A DNA stretch of 64,000 nt from Nemertoderma westbladi (GCA_032718475.1 JAUCBJ010006960.1:62001-126000); one strand, 5' to 3'; counted from the stretch's first letter, positions 42,601 through 51,017 are shown. Notes: a model not told the origin generated them from the letters alone. Numbers and translations are program-made.

Positions 42601-45004
42601 TGTTAAGTCTGGTCCTTTCCCGGTGGTTCCAACTTACCTGCTCCGCGTCCGTCCTTCTTTCCTTATAGTTTCGGGACTTCTGACGTCTCATGTCTTCCTC
42701 TTCATCGCTTGACTCAGTGTCAGTCCTTAGCGCTCGCGATGGTTTGCGCGCCGAGGCCCTGACCCAAGCTTCCTCAATAAATTTCTCAGCCGAATTTTCG
42801 AAATTGGGATTATGGATATTCGGGACAGGCGTCCTTACCTGAGGTCTATGTGGTATAGTCTCCTCCGATATGCGTACTCGTTGACTAGGCTGGACTTTAT
42901 CTAACTCAGGCCTGCTAGGATTAGAATTACTTCTTACCTGGGCTGCTTCCTTTAACCGTAGGTTGCTAAGCATGTCCGTTATAGGTTGGATGTGCGGCGA
43001 TATAGCTTGCGCTAAACTAGCACTTAACTCATCCCTCGTAATAAATTCCTGGCTAGGGTTCTGTTGTATAGTCGGCTCTATCTGAGTAATCCGCTGTCTC
43101 TCATATGATCCCTCTTCCGGTTTAACCCGGAAGTTCTCCGTCGAACTGGGTCGGCGCTCCGTCCGCGTATTCCAAACCCGCGGGTTCGGTTCGCCAAGTA
43201 CTCGTCCCGTCGGAGTTTCTCTAAACTCTTCATTCTCTCGTTCGGTGTATAGTGGTGCGGTGTTCCGATGACGTAGATCCTGCGCGATAGGTGAAGCACT
43301 AATACCAACTGGCGTGCGATATGTAGAGAACGGTTTAGCGATCCGTGTACTCGTAATAGCTGGACCGGGTATAGGAATTCTGGTCGTCGTCGACTCGCGT
43401 ATAGTCGGAGTTCTCGCTTCCTGTTCGGCCTTCTGCAGTGCGAACAGTTCTCGCAACTCAGTCCCTACACTCGCCCCACATTCTTCGATCATTCGCATCC
43501 CCTTCTCGGCGATTTCGTTCGCCTTCCTAGTCCGTTCTTCGCTCTCTAAACTTAATCTCGCACTTTCCAACTGCGCCAGTTTACGTTCTTCTTCTTCCCT
43601 CGCTCGTCTCGCTGCGCTCTCTTCTTCCACTCGCGCCTTCTCTTCATACAACGCGCGTCTTCTTTTCTCGATCTCGAGTTCGCGTTCCTTGCGTTCGCGT
43701 TCGAGTTGAAGCTCGCGTTCCTTCTGTTCACGTTCGAGTTCCTTGCGTTCGCGTTCGAGTTGGAGTTCGCGTTCTCTCTGTTCGCGTTCGAGTTCCTTGC
43801 GCTCGCGCTCGGCTTGGAGTTCGCGTTCCTTTTGCTCGCGTTCCGCTCGCTCGCGCTTACTTATCTCCTCCAACTCTCGTAACTCCGCGTCTAACTTACG
43901 TGTGCGCTCCCGTTCCCGCTCGGCTTCCTTCCGTGCTTCCGATGCACGCAAAACTTCCGCCTGCTGTTCGTCCAGTCGGCGTCTTCTCTCCTCCGCCGAG
44001 TTGTGAGAAACAAGGGATCTAGCACATATAACTTTCCCTCGCGCGTGACTAACCTGGGAATCGCCACTGTCTCTGGATGCGTCGTCGGGTGGAGTCAACG
44101 TCCTCTGTTGAATGTTCTCCGTCGTCGGTAGCACCTGGCCTGGTACCACCACTCCATTCTGCATCAGCCAGCTAGTAACTTCCCTCTGATAACGGCGCTC
44201 TTCTTTATCTTGGATCTCTTCTCGCTCCACTAAGTCTCTCAACTCTGCGTCACTCACCTGAGTCGCCTGCGTTTGTGATGCCCATAGCAGCCAGTTCTCC
44301 GTCCTAACTCGTCGGAATCGCTCCGATAACTCGCGGTGCTCCAACAAGGCTGCTAAAACCCTGTCGTAAATCCTCGTCGCCACGTCGCTCGACTGAGACT
44401 CTACTGCCTTCTTCGCTAGGACTGCAAGCTCCTCCGTCTGCTTGAATAACGCTGAGTTATATCCTCTTCTAATCTCTACTAACTCTACCCTCCCGATGTT
44501 CGCTGAGTCGGCTAACATTTTCCTTACCTTGTCCGCCGTCCGAGTTATATGTCCGGCATGCGCGCGAAGTTTCTTCTTTATCGCGATGTCTAGTTCTCTC
44601 TCGCTTACCTGACTCACACTTGGTGGACCTGAAGGATTATTTCGGGAACTACGGGTACTCCTTACAGCCGTCGGGACCACGGCACTTACCATACCCACAG
44701 GTCTGGAAACCGGGCTCCGGGCTCTCGCTTCTGCTACACTACCCTCCCTATCACTCACCTCTGTCCGGGTTGCTGTACAATCCTTCCTTACAGTAGCGGT
44801 AGGGGATCCTAATACTATTACCTGAGGTAGATCTTCTTCCTCACTAGTCACTGTCTCGTCCTCCTGTTCACTTACGTCAGCGTCGCTCGCTGCGTCGTCA
44901 TAGTCGGCATTGTCGTCAACAGTAATATTTACGCTATCGTCAGTCGGCGGTCCAGCCGCCGTCTCATAGCTGTCCTCTAGTGCCTCTTTGTCTGAGACAC
45001 TCAT
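36668..45004 (-). CDS. BEL-2 Gag-Pol polyprotein (Gag, protease, RT, RNase H, integrase)
   Basis: The frame is open for 2,822 codons from 45136. I prefer the internal ATG at 45004 (MSVSDKEALEDS), because BEL-1 and BEL-3 also start MS and the preceding 44 residues are poor coding. Positions below count from 45136. Gag has an acidic start and a long Glu/Arg/Lys coiled coil (about 380-525). Zinc knuckles: CQYC near 1117, CWACLAPGHVRRQC near 1157, CMECGRLHH near 1179. Protease: VMLDTASTLSYID near 1290 (D-T-A where D-S/T-G is usual). RT: FTCDIEAMFHQV near 1750, YMDD near 1832. RNase H: LFSDASDTG near 2012, AELQ near 2060, TDAS near 2088. Integrase: zinc-binding region near 2440-2490, GVDCFGP near 2512, FYSDKGTNF near 2568, GGSWERL near 2612. 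A C-terminal DUF5641-like end follows. All domains are present and unbroken. Confidence 0.93.
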   Translation of the reverse strand: MSVSDKEALEDSYETAAGPPTDDSVNITVDDNADYDDAASDADVSEQEDETVTSEEEDLPQVIVLGSPTATVRKDCTATRTEVSDREGSVAEARARSPVSRPVGMVSAVVPTAVRSTRSSRNNPSGPPSVSQVSERELDIAIKKKLRAHAGHITRTADKVRKMLADSANIGRVELVEIRRGYNSALFKQTEELAVLAKKAVESQSSDVATRIYDRVLAALLEHRELSERFRRVRTENWLLWASQTQATQVSDAELRDLVEREEIQDKEERRYQREVTSWLMQNGVVVPGQVLPTTENIQQRTLTPPDDASRDSGDSQVSHARGKVICARSLVSHNSAEERRRRLDEQQAEVLRASEARKEAERERERTRKLDAELRELEEISKRERAEREQKERELQAERERKELEREQRERELQLERERKELEREQKERELQLERERKERELEIEKRRRALYEEKARVEEESAARRAREEEERKLAQLESARLSLESEERTRKANEIAEKGMRMIEECGASVGTELRELFALQKAEQEARTPTIRESTTTRIPIPGPAITSTRIAKPFSTYRTPVGISASPIAQDLRHRNTAPLYTERENEEFRETPTGRVLGEPNPRVWNTRTERRPSSTENFRVKPEEGSYERQRITQIEPTIQQNPSQEFITRDELSASLAQAISPHIQPITDMLSNLRLKEAAQVRSNSNPSRPELDKVQPSQRVRISEETIPHRPQVRTPVPNIHNPNFENSAEKFIEEAWVRASARKPSRALRTDTESSDEEEDMRRQKSRNYKERRTDAEQVSWNHRERTRLNNPAELNHLLTRNDATLRDIGKFAARQGLPTQQPQKFMGNHKHWRTFKTYVDEQLTNSTFTPNEKFNYLLQMLHREPRAIADNFVGNERAFELAMKTLSDIYGNKTKMAQSIVEDLGKGGRITTPLELLNLANAISNALDILRTVNLPHHGDHAEVLKSVIRRLNMRYRQKWRKLENKLEGQGKVLTLQHIHDMIATDAVAEMKSNFSEENMRESKPVTGKSMVSFDDDRTTVTFNSVDRYNSSTPAFRSDSRVWSGERLDRPRLKQQELPDGFVGCQYCLLKEVRSDDHKLDSCRRFKELNSEQRRVQVRTLDTCWACLAPGHVRRQCPNSKDGCMECGRLHHKLLHADFHTPTDRYLQRNPHRKGSKEPVSIRRNTYTGIQDDGYQPGSSDEDGESSAREVTCQGFTADSSSTSARTYLSSATSEIFSVIPVKLTGDKGSKRIYVMLDTASTLSYIDEEVARAVSSFQDAEEIQIELKSMHGVGDLKGHRISVELDSLLPRDQHTRQERKALPLDGFKCLAMKGFGRQLGKVPPMSPIAQEYFDKLRIPRHQVGYRNVSMLIGAEQLIAHQIWETRPAEPHVNGPHAHRTILGWYTRVPMSYEFTGGDKPMNRYDELQPITQPPLVEPPDIDEFRRTCIDHYSDFSESDEELIPDNVRLSEPLHNDRTDSEPEDYCYQTRGSGSAAHATYLTNVLTYTDIVEGQVAKYRDLDIFQYSEEELQKELIRQDLETGARTVEWLDRDAMEPGGYDLAMSTDEKRSLEMMEDTIRLLPTGHFEVGMLWRRQPPKLENNYNLALKRLNGVRARLLRNPGIREKYCAQINNYFAKGFAGKVEDPDLVTDQTYYLPHHYVTHPDKPDKVRVVNDCAAVYRGMSLNSELMDGPNLNNYLIGILLRFRQRRFAFTCDIEAMFHQVRACKADQDSLRFLWFENEDLSGPVVTYQMYVRIFGARDSPNGTLFVLKKTATAQIGKYPVEVIESILRNFYMDDGLVSKDTAEQAIEVAHGLQECLATGGFPLTKFTTNSEALLESFPVKDRGSGDIELGVEPIPMARVLGLAWNPNSDKFQVRVRFEPSSPDKILTKRICLSTLSRLFDPMNFISPVILQARACMRKIWLSDLEWDEPISPIHAKQWREWEAELHLLKNIDVPRSYFPNQLVFPADLELHLFSDASDTGFGMVAYLRREVSQDKFETAFVTSRSKTMPVKYMTVPRAELQAAVVSVEVSKQITEELDTTLTLFYWTDASLVLVYIAADNIALKTFVANRRAQIVDFSTKEQWRHCPGVLNPADITSRGAMPAEFCQEESQEFWLHGPDFLTRTQEHWPERLKIVTNPMPEDAEVKVEKVSKSKSKAKLKSLERPEESLERPEESLERPGDLSDQQTYVTTRSGRVSYDIKPPLQTKPESQLVSDGQKMTDTMDPLVSKPAGLDSKLPLISGQPSLALESCSIYDKLLNSSASWLTICKRTAWLSRYVSYLCLKHSKHLREPLSTNSERIRKLKQPLTEDEIDQAELKHLKHYQMCAFPKEFHLLSAQRPVLYKPLRKWSPLIHKGLICHRSRIQTVDINSQFRFPVIIPSHPIELQRAILWDIHKRLHHAGKLHCLSAARQRFILLQPSRAVGTMYDACLVCKRVNARVLEQEMAELPEARVQAYDPPFTNTGVDCFGPIEAKSGRLTHKRWGLLLTCMASRAIHIERVADMSTKSLLLALKRFMARRGLVKAFYSDKGTNFVGGNSELNAAHKVAQNKEISAALLPQRVEWRFNTPESPWRGGSWERLVRSVKQAIAKTLPVNKQLTDDELVTAFIEIEHTLNSRPIAMLPDGVALTPNHLLMQSPAFLVPASEPISADLYSRKGWKVTQFVAYTFWEYWREYYLPTISTRTKWYKTVRSLQRGDYVLITEPIVKRKYWETGVILHTHPDVQNKVRTVTVKIRCKCPHPKKCKTNGLHTLDRPVQDIVLLEETRIETGDYNLSPASKLN
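38470..38535 (-). repeat. 21-bp tandem repeat inside BEL-2 pol
   Basis: Three copies of AGGCCGCTCCAATGACTCTTC (plus strand; the last imperfect) encode a repeated RPEESLE heptapeptide between RNase H and integrase. This is probably a flexible linker under little constraint. Confidence 0.85.
43560..44000 (-). repeat. Repetitive coiled-coil coding block in BEL-2 Gag
   Basis: On the plus strand TTCGCGTTCGAGTTCCTTGCG-type units recur at about 48-bp spacing (strongest at 43670-43830). They encode ERELQLERERKELEREQ-type repeats: a single long charged helix. BEL-1 Gag has an Ala/Glu/Lys version at the equivalent place (about 27970-28140). Confidence 0.8.
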
Positions 45005-46164
45005 AGTCTTAATAATGTTTTGCCTTCCGGCAAAAAATATCTCGCAAAGGTTCGAGATATAATTATAATTTAACCGAAATACGGTCAAATTAATTGTCAA
45101 ATAATCAGTTGGTCCAAATGTCAAATAAATTCGCAATGCAATATTGTGAATTTAATGGGGTATAGTTATAGCAAATACTAGCACAATATTTAAACAAAAT
45201 ATTATTATATAGCTATTATATAGCATTAAATACCGGTATAGCACAAAATAACTTTGAATCTAATACAAAATATTCAAAATATACTTGCCGCCCGAATATT
45301 TCTAATTTTATATATATATAGCTCTAATCAACGTAATTTTAATTTCAAATATTATATGTATCCACTAGCGCGTGGCTACATCTTCGGGTTGCGACTCTCT
45401 CTAACTCTCTCTCTAACTTGAGCGATTCAAAAAACCATGGCCGGCTAAACCTAAATATCCTAACTAATAAATTGAGTTCAGCCTCGCAGTTAAACAACCG
45501 ATAATTTTTTACTGCTTCCACAAACACTATGGTGCCAACAGAACAACTAACCTTGTTTGCTGTGAGATTCCACGTCCGCGTCCAAAGATTCAGGCCCTTC
45601 GCTGATTGCAAACCGAACCCGCAGACCCACACGAACCCCAAACTCAGAAGTTCCGTCTTGCCATGTATCTCCAGATGGTATAAAATAACTAAGCGGTTAC
45701 CTAACATACCGGTACAAAACTCTAGAATTTTACAAAATAATTTTGACCGAAAACTGAATTCTCGCAAACCTAGCTAATAATTTTCAAAAAACTTACTAAT
45801 TACAATTTGCCCTAAGGCCTAAGGAACTGCTGTATTCGCAATTAGCAAAAACGCACTACCGTACATCCACTGTATGCAGTACAGTAAGTAAAACAGTACA
45901 CCAACCTAACAGCCTAATGATACTGTGTGTGGTACGGCAAACAAATGTCCTTCTACCGTACGCAGTAACAGCAATCAGCCTAATGTACTACTGTACTATT
46001 GTACCAGCGACCAGTGAATACAGTAATCTAAACTAGCCTAAAAATACACTCTCTGTCCTACTATACGCAGTACAGTAAATAATACAGTAATCTAATTTAA
46101 CAGCCTAAAAGAATATACTCTCTGTCTTACTGTACACAGTACAGCAAAACAAAACGTGCTTTAC
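45005..46164 (-). other. BEL-2 5' leader
   Basis: AT-rich, with recurrent short blocks near 45840-46150 (CAGTACAGTAA and CTACTGTA variants, about five times). A 140-codon minus-strand frame at 45767-45345 has no recognised family and may be a leader upstream ORF or chance. The minus strand next to the LTR reads GTAAAGCACG, with no TGG primer-site start. Confidence 0.5.
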
Positions 46165-48202
46165 TGTTAAACAAACTACCCCGGCCTAACCAATAAAGAC
46201 ACAAAACTGCTCTATTTATTAGACAGGGCAATCAGGAGCGTATTATTGCTAATGTGAGGGGCTGCTAAATACAAAACCGCTACTTACCGTTAGATGGCGC
46301 TAACCTGCCGTCCGCTAATATGTTTTACTAATTTTCTACGGCTCCTGCTAATTTCTTGTTCCTTTCTCTACCAATTACTCGATAGAGAGCTAACTGTTCG
46401 AATATATGAGCCACGCGGGAATAACCAAAACAACAAACCCGAATCGGCTCCCTAAGCTGACTTAAAACGAGTGTGAGAGGTTTTACACTCAGAGTATATT
46501 CTTACGCCTAATCTTACTGTTAAAGTACGCCAATGCCTACGTCTTTTCTAATCGCGAATACTGGGGGTTCCCTAACGGAATGTGTGAATGCGAGAATATT
46601 TAAAATAATCAAAGTGGTACAGTTTTTATTAGGGCTAATACCTATAGTGGGACTAAACTTGTCTGCGGCTGGCTTTAGGCCAGCAAATTACTAATGCGTT
46701 TTGCGTACTGAATACTGCTATCTAGCTTATTGCCCGCTAATTCAAATAACCGCTCAGCGTGAATAGTTTACGGTACTCTAATTATTACCTTAGCTACTCT
46801 CCGCTATGCTGCGTACTAATTCTTAATTTTACTAATTAATTACAGTCACAAATATGTAACAGCCTAAAATACTGTATTACTTTGACCTAATCAGTAATTA
46901 TTTACAGTAAACTAAGAGATAGAAATCAATCAAAGGGAAAAGAGCGCCTATCTAAGCTTTCGTAATCTTAGGCACACTTTAGTAACACACCAATCAGCGT
47001 CAGCAATCACATCTCGCAATGCGCGATTCACAATTGTACAATCCGCAATGCACGCAATTAGCAATTACACAGCACAATATAATAATTCGCAATACATGCA
47101 ATTCGCAATTGTAAAGCACGCAGACCTCTCCCGGGTACATCTAGGCTTCCTAACTAACCCAATTCCTGCCCCCCTAATACTAAATAGAGACAAAACCTGG
47201 ATCATCAGCCCCCTAATTACTGTACCAGCGAGCTGCCCCCACGCTACAATGCAAATTGCCCGACCGCAACGGTGACCCCCCGCCAGCGTTGCTCGCCTTT
47301 GAATCCTCCGCTCCCTCCTAGTCGCTCAACCCCCCGATGCGCCCACCGCCCACTGGCGCCTTAGCCCTCCATGATGCTAATAGCTACCGTAGCGGCGCAT
47401 GCAAATCACAAAGTCCGACAGTCTCAGGAATCCCTTGGGGTTATTGCGCAGAAAGAATCACATAGAACCATCAATCAAGGGGTAGAAATCATAGTTCAAT
47501 TGTAATTAGCAGTAATCGAAGGAATTATTGAGAAACACAAGCAAGTAATCGCACTAGCAAATCATTTCAAGAAATTAATCAAATTAGCAAATTGCAGAAA
47601 ATACGAGTATCAAGAAAACAGTAAGACAGGTGCTAGGGCTAGGTGTCATGTGATAAGAGAGAGGCTCTACCGGCACACCGCCAATTTATAGGTGATCCGG
47701 ATGGGGTGATGCAATAGGGTGACTCAATCGCTTTCTTATTGGCTCTCCAGTCCGTGCTAGCACTAGACCAACCTGGAAGCAGCTAGTCCAATAAGGAGGC
47801 CGGATTGTAGCCCTATTTGCTCCCTTTCCTCGAATTATTACCATATATGGTAATGGTTCACGTCTCTGGCTGCTGAATGGCCAGGACAGCGTCCCTATAT
47901 GCTAGCCCTACTAAAGCTAATATCAGCAAGCACGGAATCCAGGGTCCGAATAAACTTACCCTGGAACTATCTACATATAACCTAATACAAAATTACGTAG
48001 GTAGGGCTACATACTATACAAAATGAATGGATGCAAAATATATGGGCGTTTTGATTTCCCTACCTAAATACCACTGCGTTATTATGCCTTATCTAAAATA
48101 TTATGCTGCACAACGGACTATTATTACGTACAGTATAACGGACTAATATTGCATACTGCATAACGGACTAATATTATGGATACAGCGCCATATACCGTAA
48201 CA
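46165..48202 (-). repeat. BEL-2 5' LTR
   Basis: The 2,038-bp repeat matches 31932-33969 (see there). It is the promoter-bearing LTR for minus-strand transcription. I cannot place a TATA box confidently. Confidence 0.93.
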
Positions 48203-48207
48203 CAGTT

Positions 48208-48672
48208 GGTTTGATAACGGATATATGTCCTTATAATTAAGCCTACTAGTGTAAGGCTAAAGCAGAAAAGCACAAAAATACTCCAAAGCCGTTCTTCCTG
48301 GCTTAGAATAACCAACACTGAACACTGATAAGAATAACTATAAGAATACCAGCTACCCTTATTCTACAAAGATCTCACCCACCACAGAGAATGAGCATAC
48401 AGATAGGAAATTCAGTTCAGTAGATCTGTGATAGGTCAAAATCAAAACCAACTCAAATCCTATTGGCAGATACAGAAAGCAGGGCTATGGGGCAACCTTC
48501 CCAAGCTGGTTGGACGATCGAACATAGCCCAGATCCCTTCGTACAGCAAATCAGCCAATCAGCCGGTAGCTTGCACTATTCGAGCTAGAGATCCCTTTTT
48601 GAGTATTCCAGCGCCTTGGGGGGAACTGGTTAGCAAAGCAAACGAATCAGTTATCCCACAAAAGCTTTTACA
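48208..48672 (-). repeat. BEL-1 5' LTR, second part
   Basis: Matches 20661-21135 and completes the LTR broken at 31931. It ends CA at 48672 next to AAGGC, the BEL-1 target duplication. Confidence 0.9.
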
Positions 48673-48904
48673 AAGGCGCAGAAAGAGTCCCAACTCAAAC
48701 AGAATAGAGCGGCCAAGAATGCAGTTAAGGCTGCATCTAAGTCCCTGAACAGGCAGTACTCTGTTAATTTACAGGAGCTAATAAACCAACAGGTTGATGC
48801 CATCAATGATGCTGACGACAGCAGGCAATCATCCCAGGCATGGAGATCGATGAACTTGCTTGCTTGTCGAAAAAGCCAAAAAGCCAACCAACCACCAAGG
48901 TTAA
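48673..48904 (+). pseudogene. RTE-A copy 3, segment 2 (linker)
   Basis: RTE-A resumes with AAGGCGCAGAAAGAGTCCC and runs to AAGGTTAA, where the piggyBac-like element is inserted at TTAA. A short duplication (AAAAGCCAAAAAGCC) is present near 48870. Confidence 0.9.
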
Positions 48905-50482
48905 CCCTATTAAACCCGGGGGGGGGGGGTCAATATGACCCCCCCCCCCCCGTGGTTTCTTTATTATAATTCTGAAACAAACGCAGTTGGGAATCTGAAA
49001 TTTTATGACTTTTCCTAAAAATCTATTGTCTTCCTAGTAGTGAAAACCGTTTTCAAAAATATTGGGTAGTTTTCGAGTTATAGCACCATTTTTTAACCCT
49101 GCTTTTGGCACTTTTTATGAGACGTTTTTTGAAAATTACATTTCATTAAATATGAATTGTAACATCTCTATTTTTGATTTACATCGGTTTTTTGGTGTTA
49201 GAAATTGGATGGAATTCATATAAATTGATTTAGAAATTTCAAACTTGTTTTTTTCGGCGGGTGCCAATTTTTGGTGCCAGCAGCAAATTTTGAAATATGT
49301 CAATTTTGTAAATTGATTGTGTGAAACTTGTTTTTTACGCAATTGGGGTTTTTTTGGGTTCTGGTTTCGATGAAATATATACAAGTTGTACCAAGCGTAT
49401 CAAACTTGTATTTTTCGGTGGTGGGTGCAAATTTTGGTGCTAGCACGAAATTTTGAAAATCCATTCAATTGATAAAATTGTTTGTGACAATTTGTTTCTT
49501 GCGTTTTAGATGTTTATGGCTATTCTGAATTGAATGGAATATATAATTTTCGAACTAGGCATCTCAAACTTGTATTTTTCGGAAGTGGGTGCAAAATGTG
49601 GTGCTAGCACCAAATTTTGAAAACCATCAAATTTATAAATTGATTGTGTCACCTTGTTTCTTGCGTTATACGGGTTTGTGAGGGTTCCGAATTCAATGGA
49701 ATCAGTAAAAATTTCATAAGAGTTTTCAAACTTGTATTTTTCGCCGGTGGATGAAAATTGTTGTGCCAGCACCAAATTTTGGAAAATAAGCAAATTGATC
49801 AGTAGATAGTATCATCTTGTTTATTGCGTTATACGGGTTTCTGAGGGTCCTGAATCCGATGGAATCAATAAAAACAGCACTGGACATCGCAAACTTGTAC
49901 TTTTTGGTGATGGGTACGAAATTTGGTCCTAGCACCAAAATTTGCCAAATTGCGCCGAAAAATACAAGTAGCAATGACGGGGCATTTTAGAAATGTATTC
50001 CATTAGAATCAGCGCCCTAGAAAACCTGAAAATGTGAATTTATAGCATCGTATAAGTGAATTAAAAATTTTGTGTTCTAACTGAAAAGTGCTGGTTACTT
50101 GTTTTTTTCATTTTTTTCCTACGCAGAGAGGACTAAACAGCCATTTATAGTAATCATATCATTTTTAAATATTTTCCAATATATTTTGCGCCCCAGAAAA
50201 CCTGTATTGAAAAACAATTAGACGAAAAATGTAACTTTCAAATTTTCTGAAAATTGTGCACTACTTGTAATTTTGGTGCTGCAATATAACCACCCCAGTA
50301 CATTTTTTCGAAAATTTTTTCTTCGGTCGGATCCTGACTAGTGATACTGACGTACAAACAAACAATCAGACGTTTTCGTAAAAATTTGTAGATTTTAGAG
50401 GGGGGGGGGGGGGGGGTGGGGGGTCAATATGACCCCCCCCCCCGGTATTTGTACAACATTTTATAGCCCGGTACTAATAGGG
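48905..50482. mobile_element. piggyBac-like non-autonomous DNA transposon, copy 1
   Basis: The 1,578-bp element lies between TTAA duplications (48901-48904, 50483-50486) and splits RTE-A at its own TTAA. Termini are CCCTATTA...TAATAGGG, fitting piggyBac (TTAA target, CCC start). It has no transposase. Just inside each end is a long palindrome: a run of about 10-16 G, GTCAATATGAC, then a run of about 9-13 C (48917-48951 and about 50400-50443). The middle (49190-49980) holds five degenerate repeats of about 160 bp with CAAACTTGTATTTTTCGG and GTGCTAGCACNAAATTTTG. An inverted, truncated copy is at 58836-59856. Confidence 0.85.
49190..49980. repeat. Five degenerate 160-bp tandem repeats inside the piggyBac-like element
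   Basis: The anchor CAAACTTGTA(T)TTTTTCGG recurs near 49231, 49409, 49567, 49729 and 49890 (spacing 158-179 bp). Each is followed by a GGTGCTAGCACNAAATTTTG-like block. The same array with four units appears inverted at about 58980-59540. Confidence 0.8.
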
Positions 50483-50721
50483 TTAAGGCTGAATCACCAG
50501 CCGATCGCCTCAATAATGGTTGGAAGGCCCACTTTGAAAAGCTCCTCAATAATGACAGAGTATTGCCTGATAACTTTATAGAAGTAAAAGTGAGTCTGTA
50601 CTCCCCGATATTCCCATTGGTGATATCTCCTTTGCAGAAGTGAAGGCTGCTGCAAAGAGCATTAAGACCAATCGTGCCAGTGGAGTAGATGGTGTTCCCG
50701 CTGAGGTCTTTAAAATACCTG
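50483..50721 (+). pseudogene. RTE-A copy 3, segment 3 (start of RT)
   Basis: From TTAAGGCTGAATC to AAATACCTG. It encodes the region before the RT core (ADRLN, FEKLLNNDRVLPDNF, DGVP) with small frameshifts near 50512 and 50590. It ends at the SINE target duplication ACCTG (50717-50721). Confidence 0.9.
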
Positions 50722-51017
50722 TAAAAGTAAAGTAAAGTAAATTTTCTTCGGCCGCTAGGCCAGGGATTACGCGCAAAGGCTGACGACGTATTTCCAGTGC
50801 GGTCCCCCCAGAACGTTACTCCCCAGAGGAAACTCCAGTACTCATTTAGCTACCACTTAAGGATGCAAGGCAGAGATGCGCCCTGGCTGGTCCCTTTAAA
50901 ACATTCGTGCCGAAACGAAAACTGCCCTGGCCCATGTGAGGATCGAACCCACGACCTACAGGAGATCTGAATTCAATGCAACCACTACACCAAGGTGGAA
51001 CCTTGAAACCTTGGTCA
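50722..51017 (-). repeat. SINE family S3 (tRNA-derived) with TSD
   Basis: The minus-strand head has A box TGGTGTAGTGG (about 50994) and B box GGTTCGATCCTC (about 50943). The body ends in a (TTTAC)n-like tail near 50722-50742. The duplication ACCTG flanks it (50717-50721, 51018-51022). The RTE-A frame is continuous once the SINE is ignored. Confidence 0.85.

Larger units (their letters stand above)
31932..48202 (-). mobile_element. BEL-2, complete 16.3-kb BEL/Pao retrotransposon
   Basis: The minus-strand element is bounded by 2,038-bp LTRs (3' LTR 31932-33969, 5' LTR 46165-48202) with TG/CA ends and the duplication CAGTT (31927-31931, 48203-48207). It is inserted in the 5' LTR of BEL-1 in the same orientation. 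Internal order is a leader of about 1.2 kb, an uninterrupted gag-pol frame, an accessory frame (35925-35212) and a purine-rich CTTGGAGCGG next to the 3' LTR. The LTRs are equal in length and only two differences were noticed by eye, so the insertion is recent. Most BEL elements are about 5-8 kb; this one is at least twice that. Confidence 0.92.
19933..48672 (-). mobile_element. BEL-1, BEL/Pao LTR retrotransposon (non-autonomous), interrupted by BEL-2
   Basis: The minus-strand element has LTRs of about 1,203 bp. The 3' LTR is 19933-21135. The 5' LTR is 31194-31931 plus 48208-48672, split by BEL-2. TG/CA termini and the duplication AAGGC (19928-19932, 48673-48677) bound it. Internal order on the minus strand is a 2.4-kb repeat-rich leader, a gag-protease ORF (28805-24369), 1.8 kb of non-coding sequence, a decayed accessory frame (22550-21659) and a purine-rich stretch GGGAGCGG just before the 3' LTR. 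RT, RNase H and integrase are absent. Without BEL-2 it is about 12.5 kb. Confidence 0.85.

Noticed and set aside
43743-44006. Arg/Ser-rich SR-like frame on the plus strand
   Set aside because: It is the antisense of the Glu/Arg codon repeats of BEL-2 Gag.
48915-48955. G-rich telomere-like sequence
   Set aside because: It is a pure homopolymer palindrome, not a telomeric repeat, and recurs at the other end of the same transposon.
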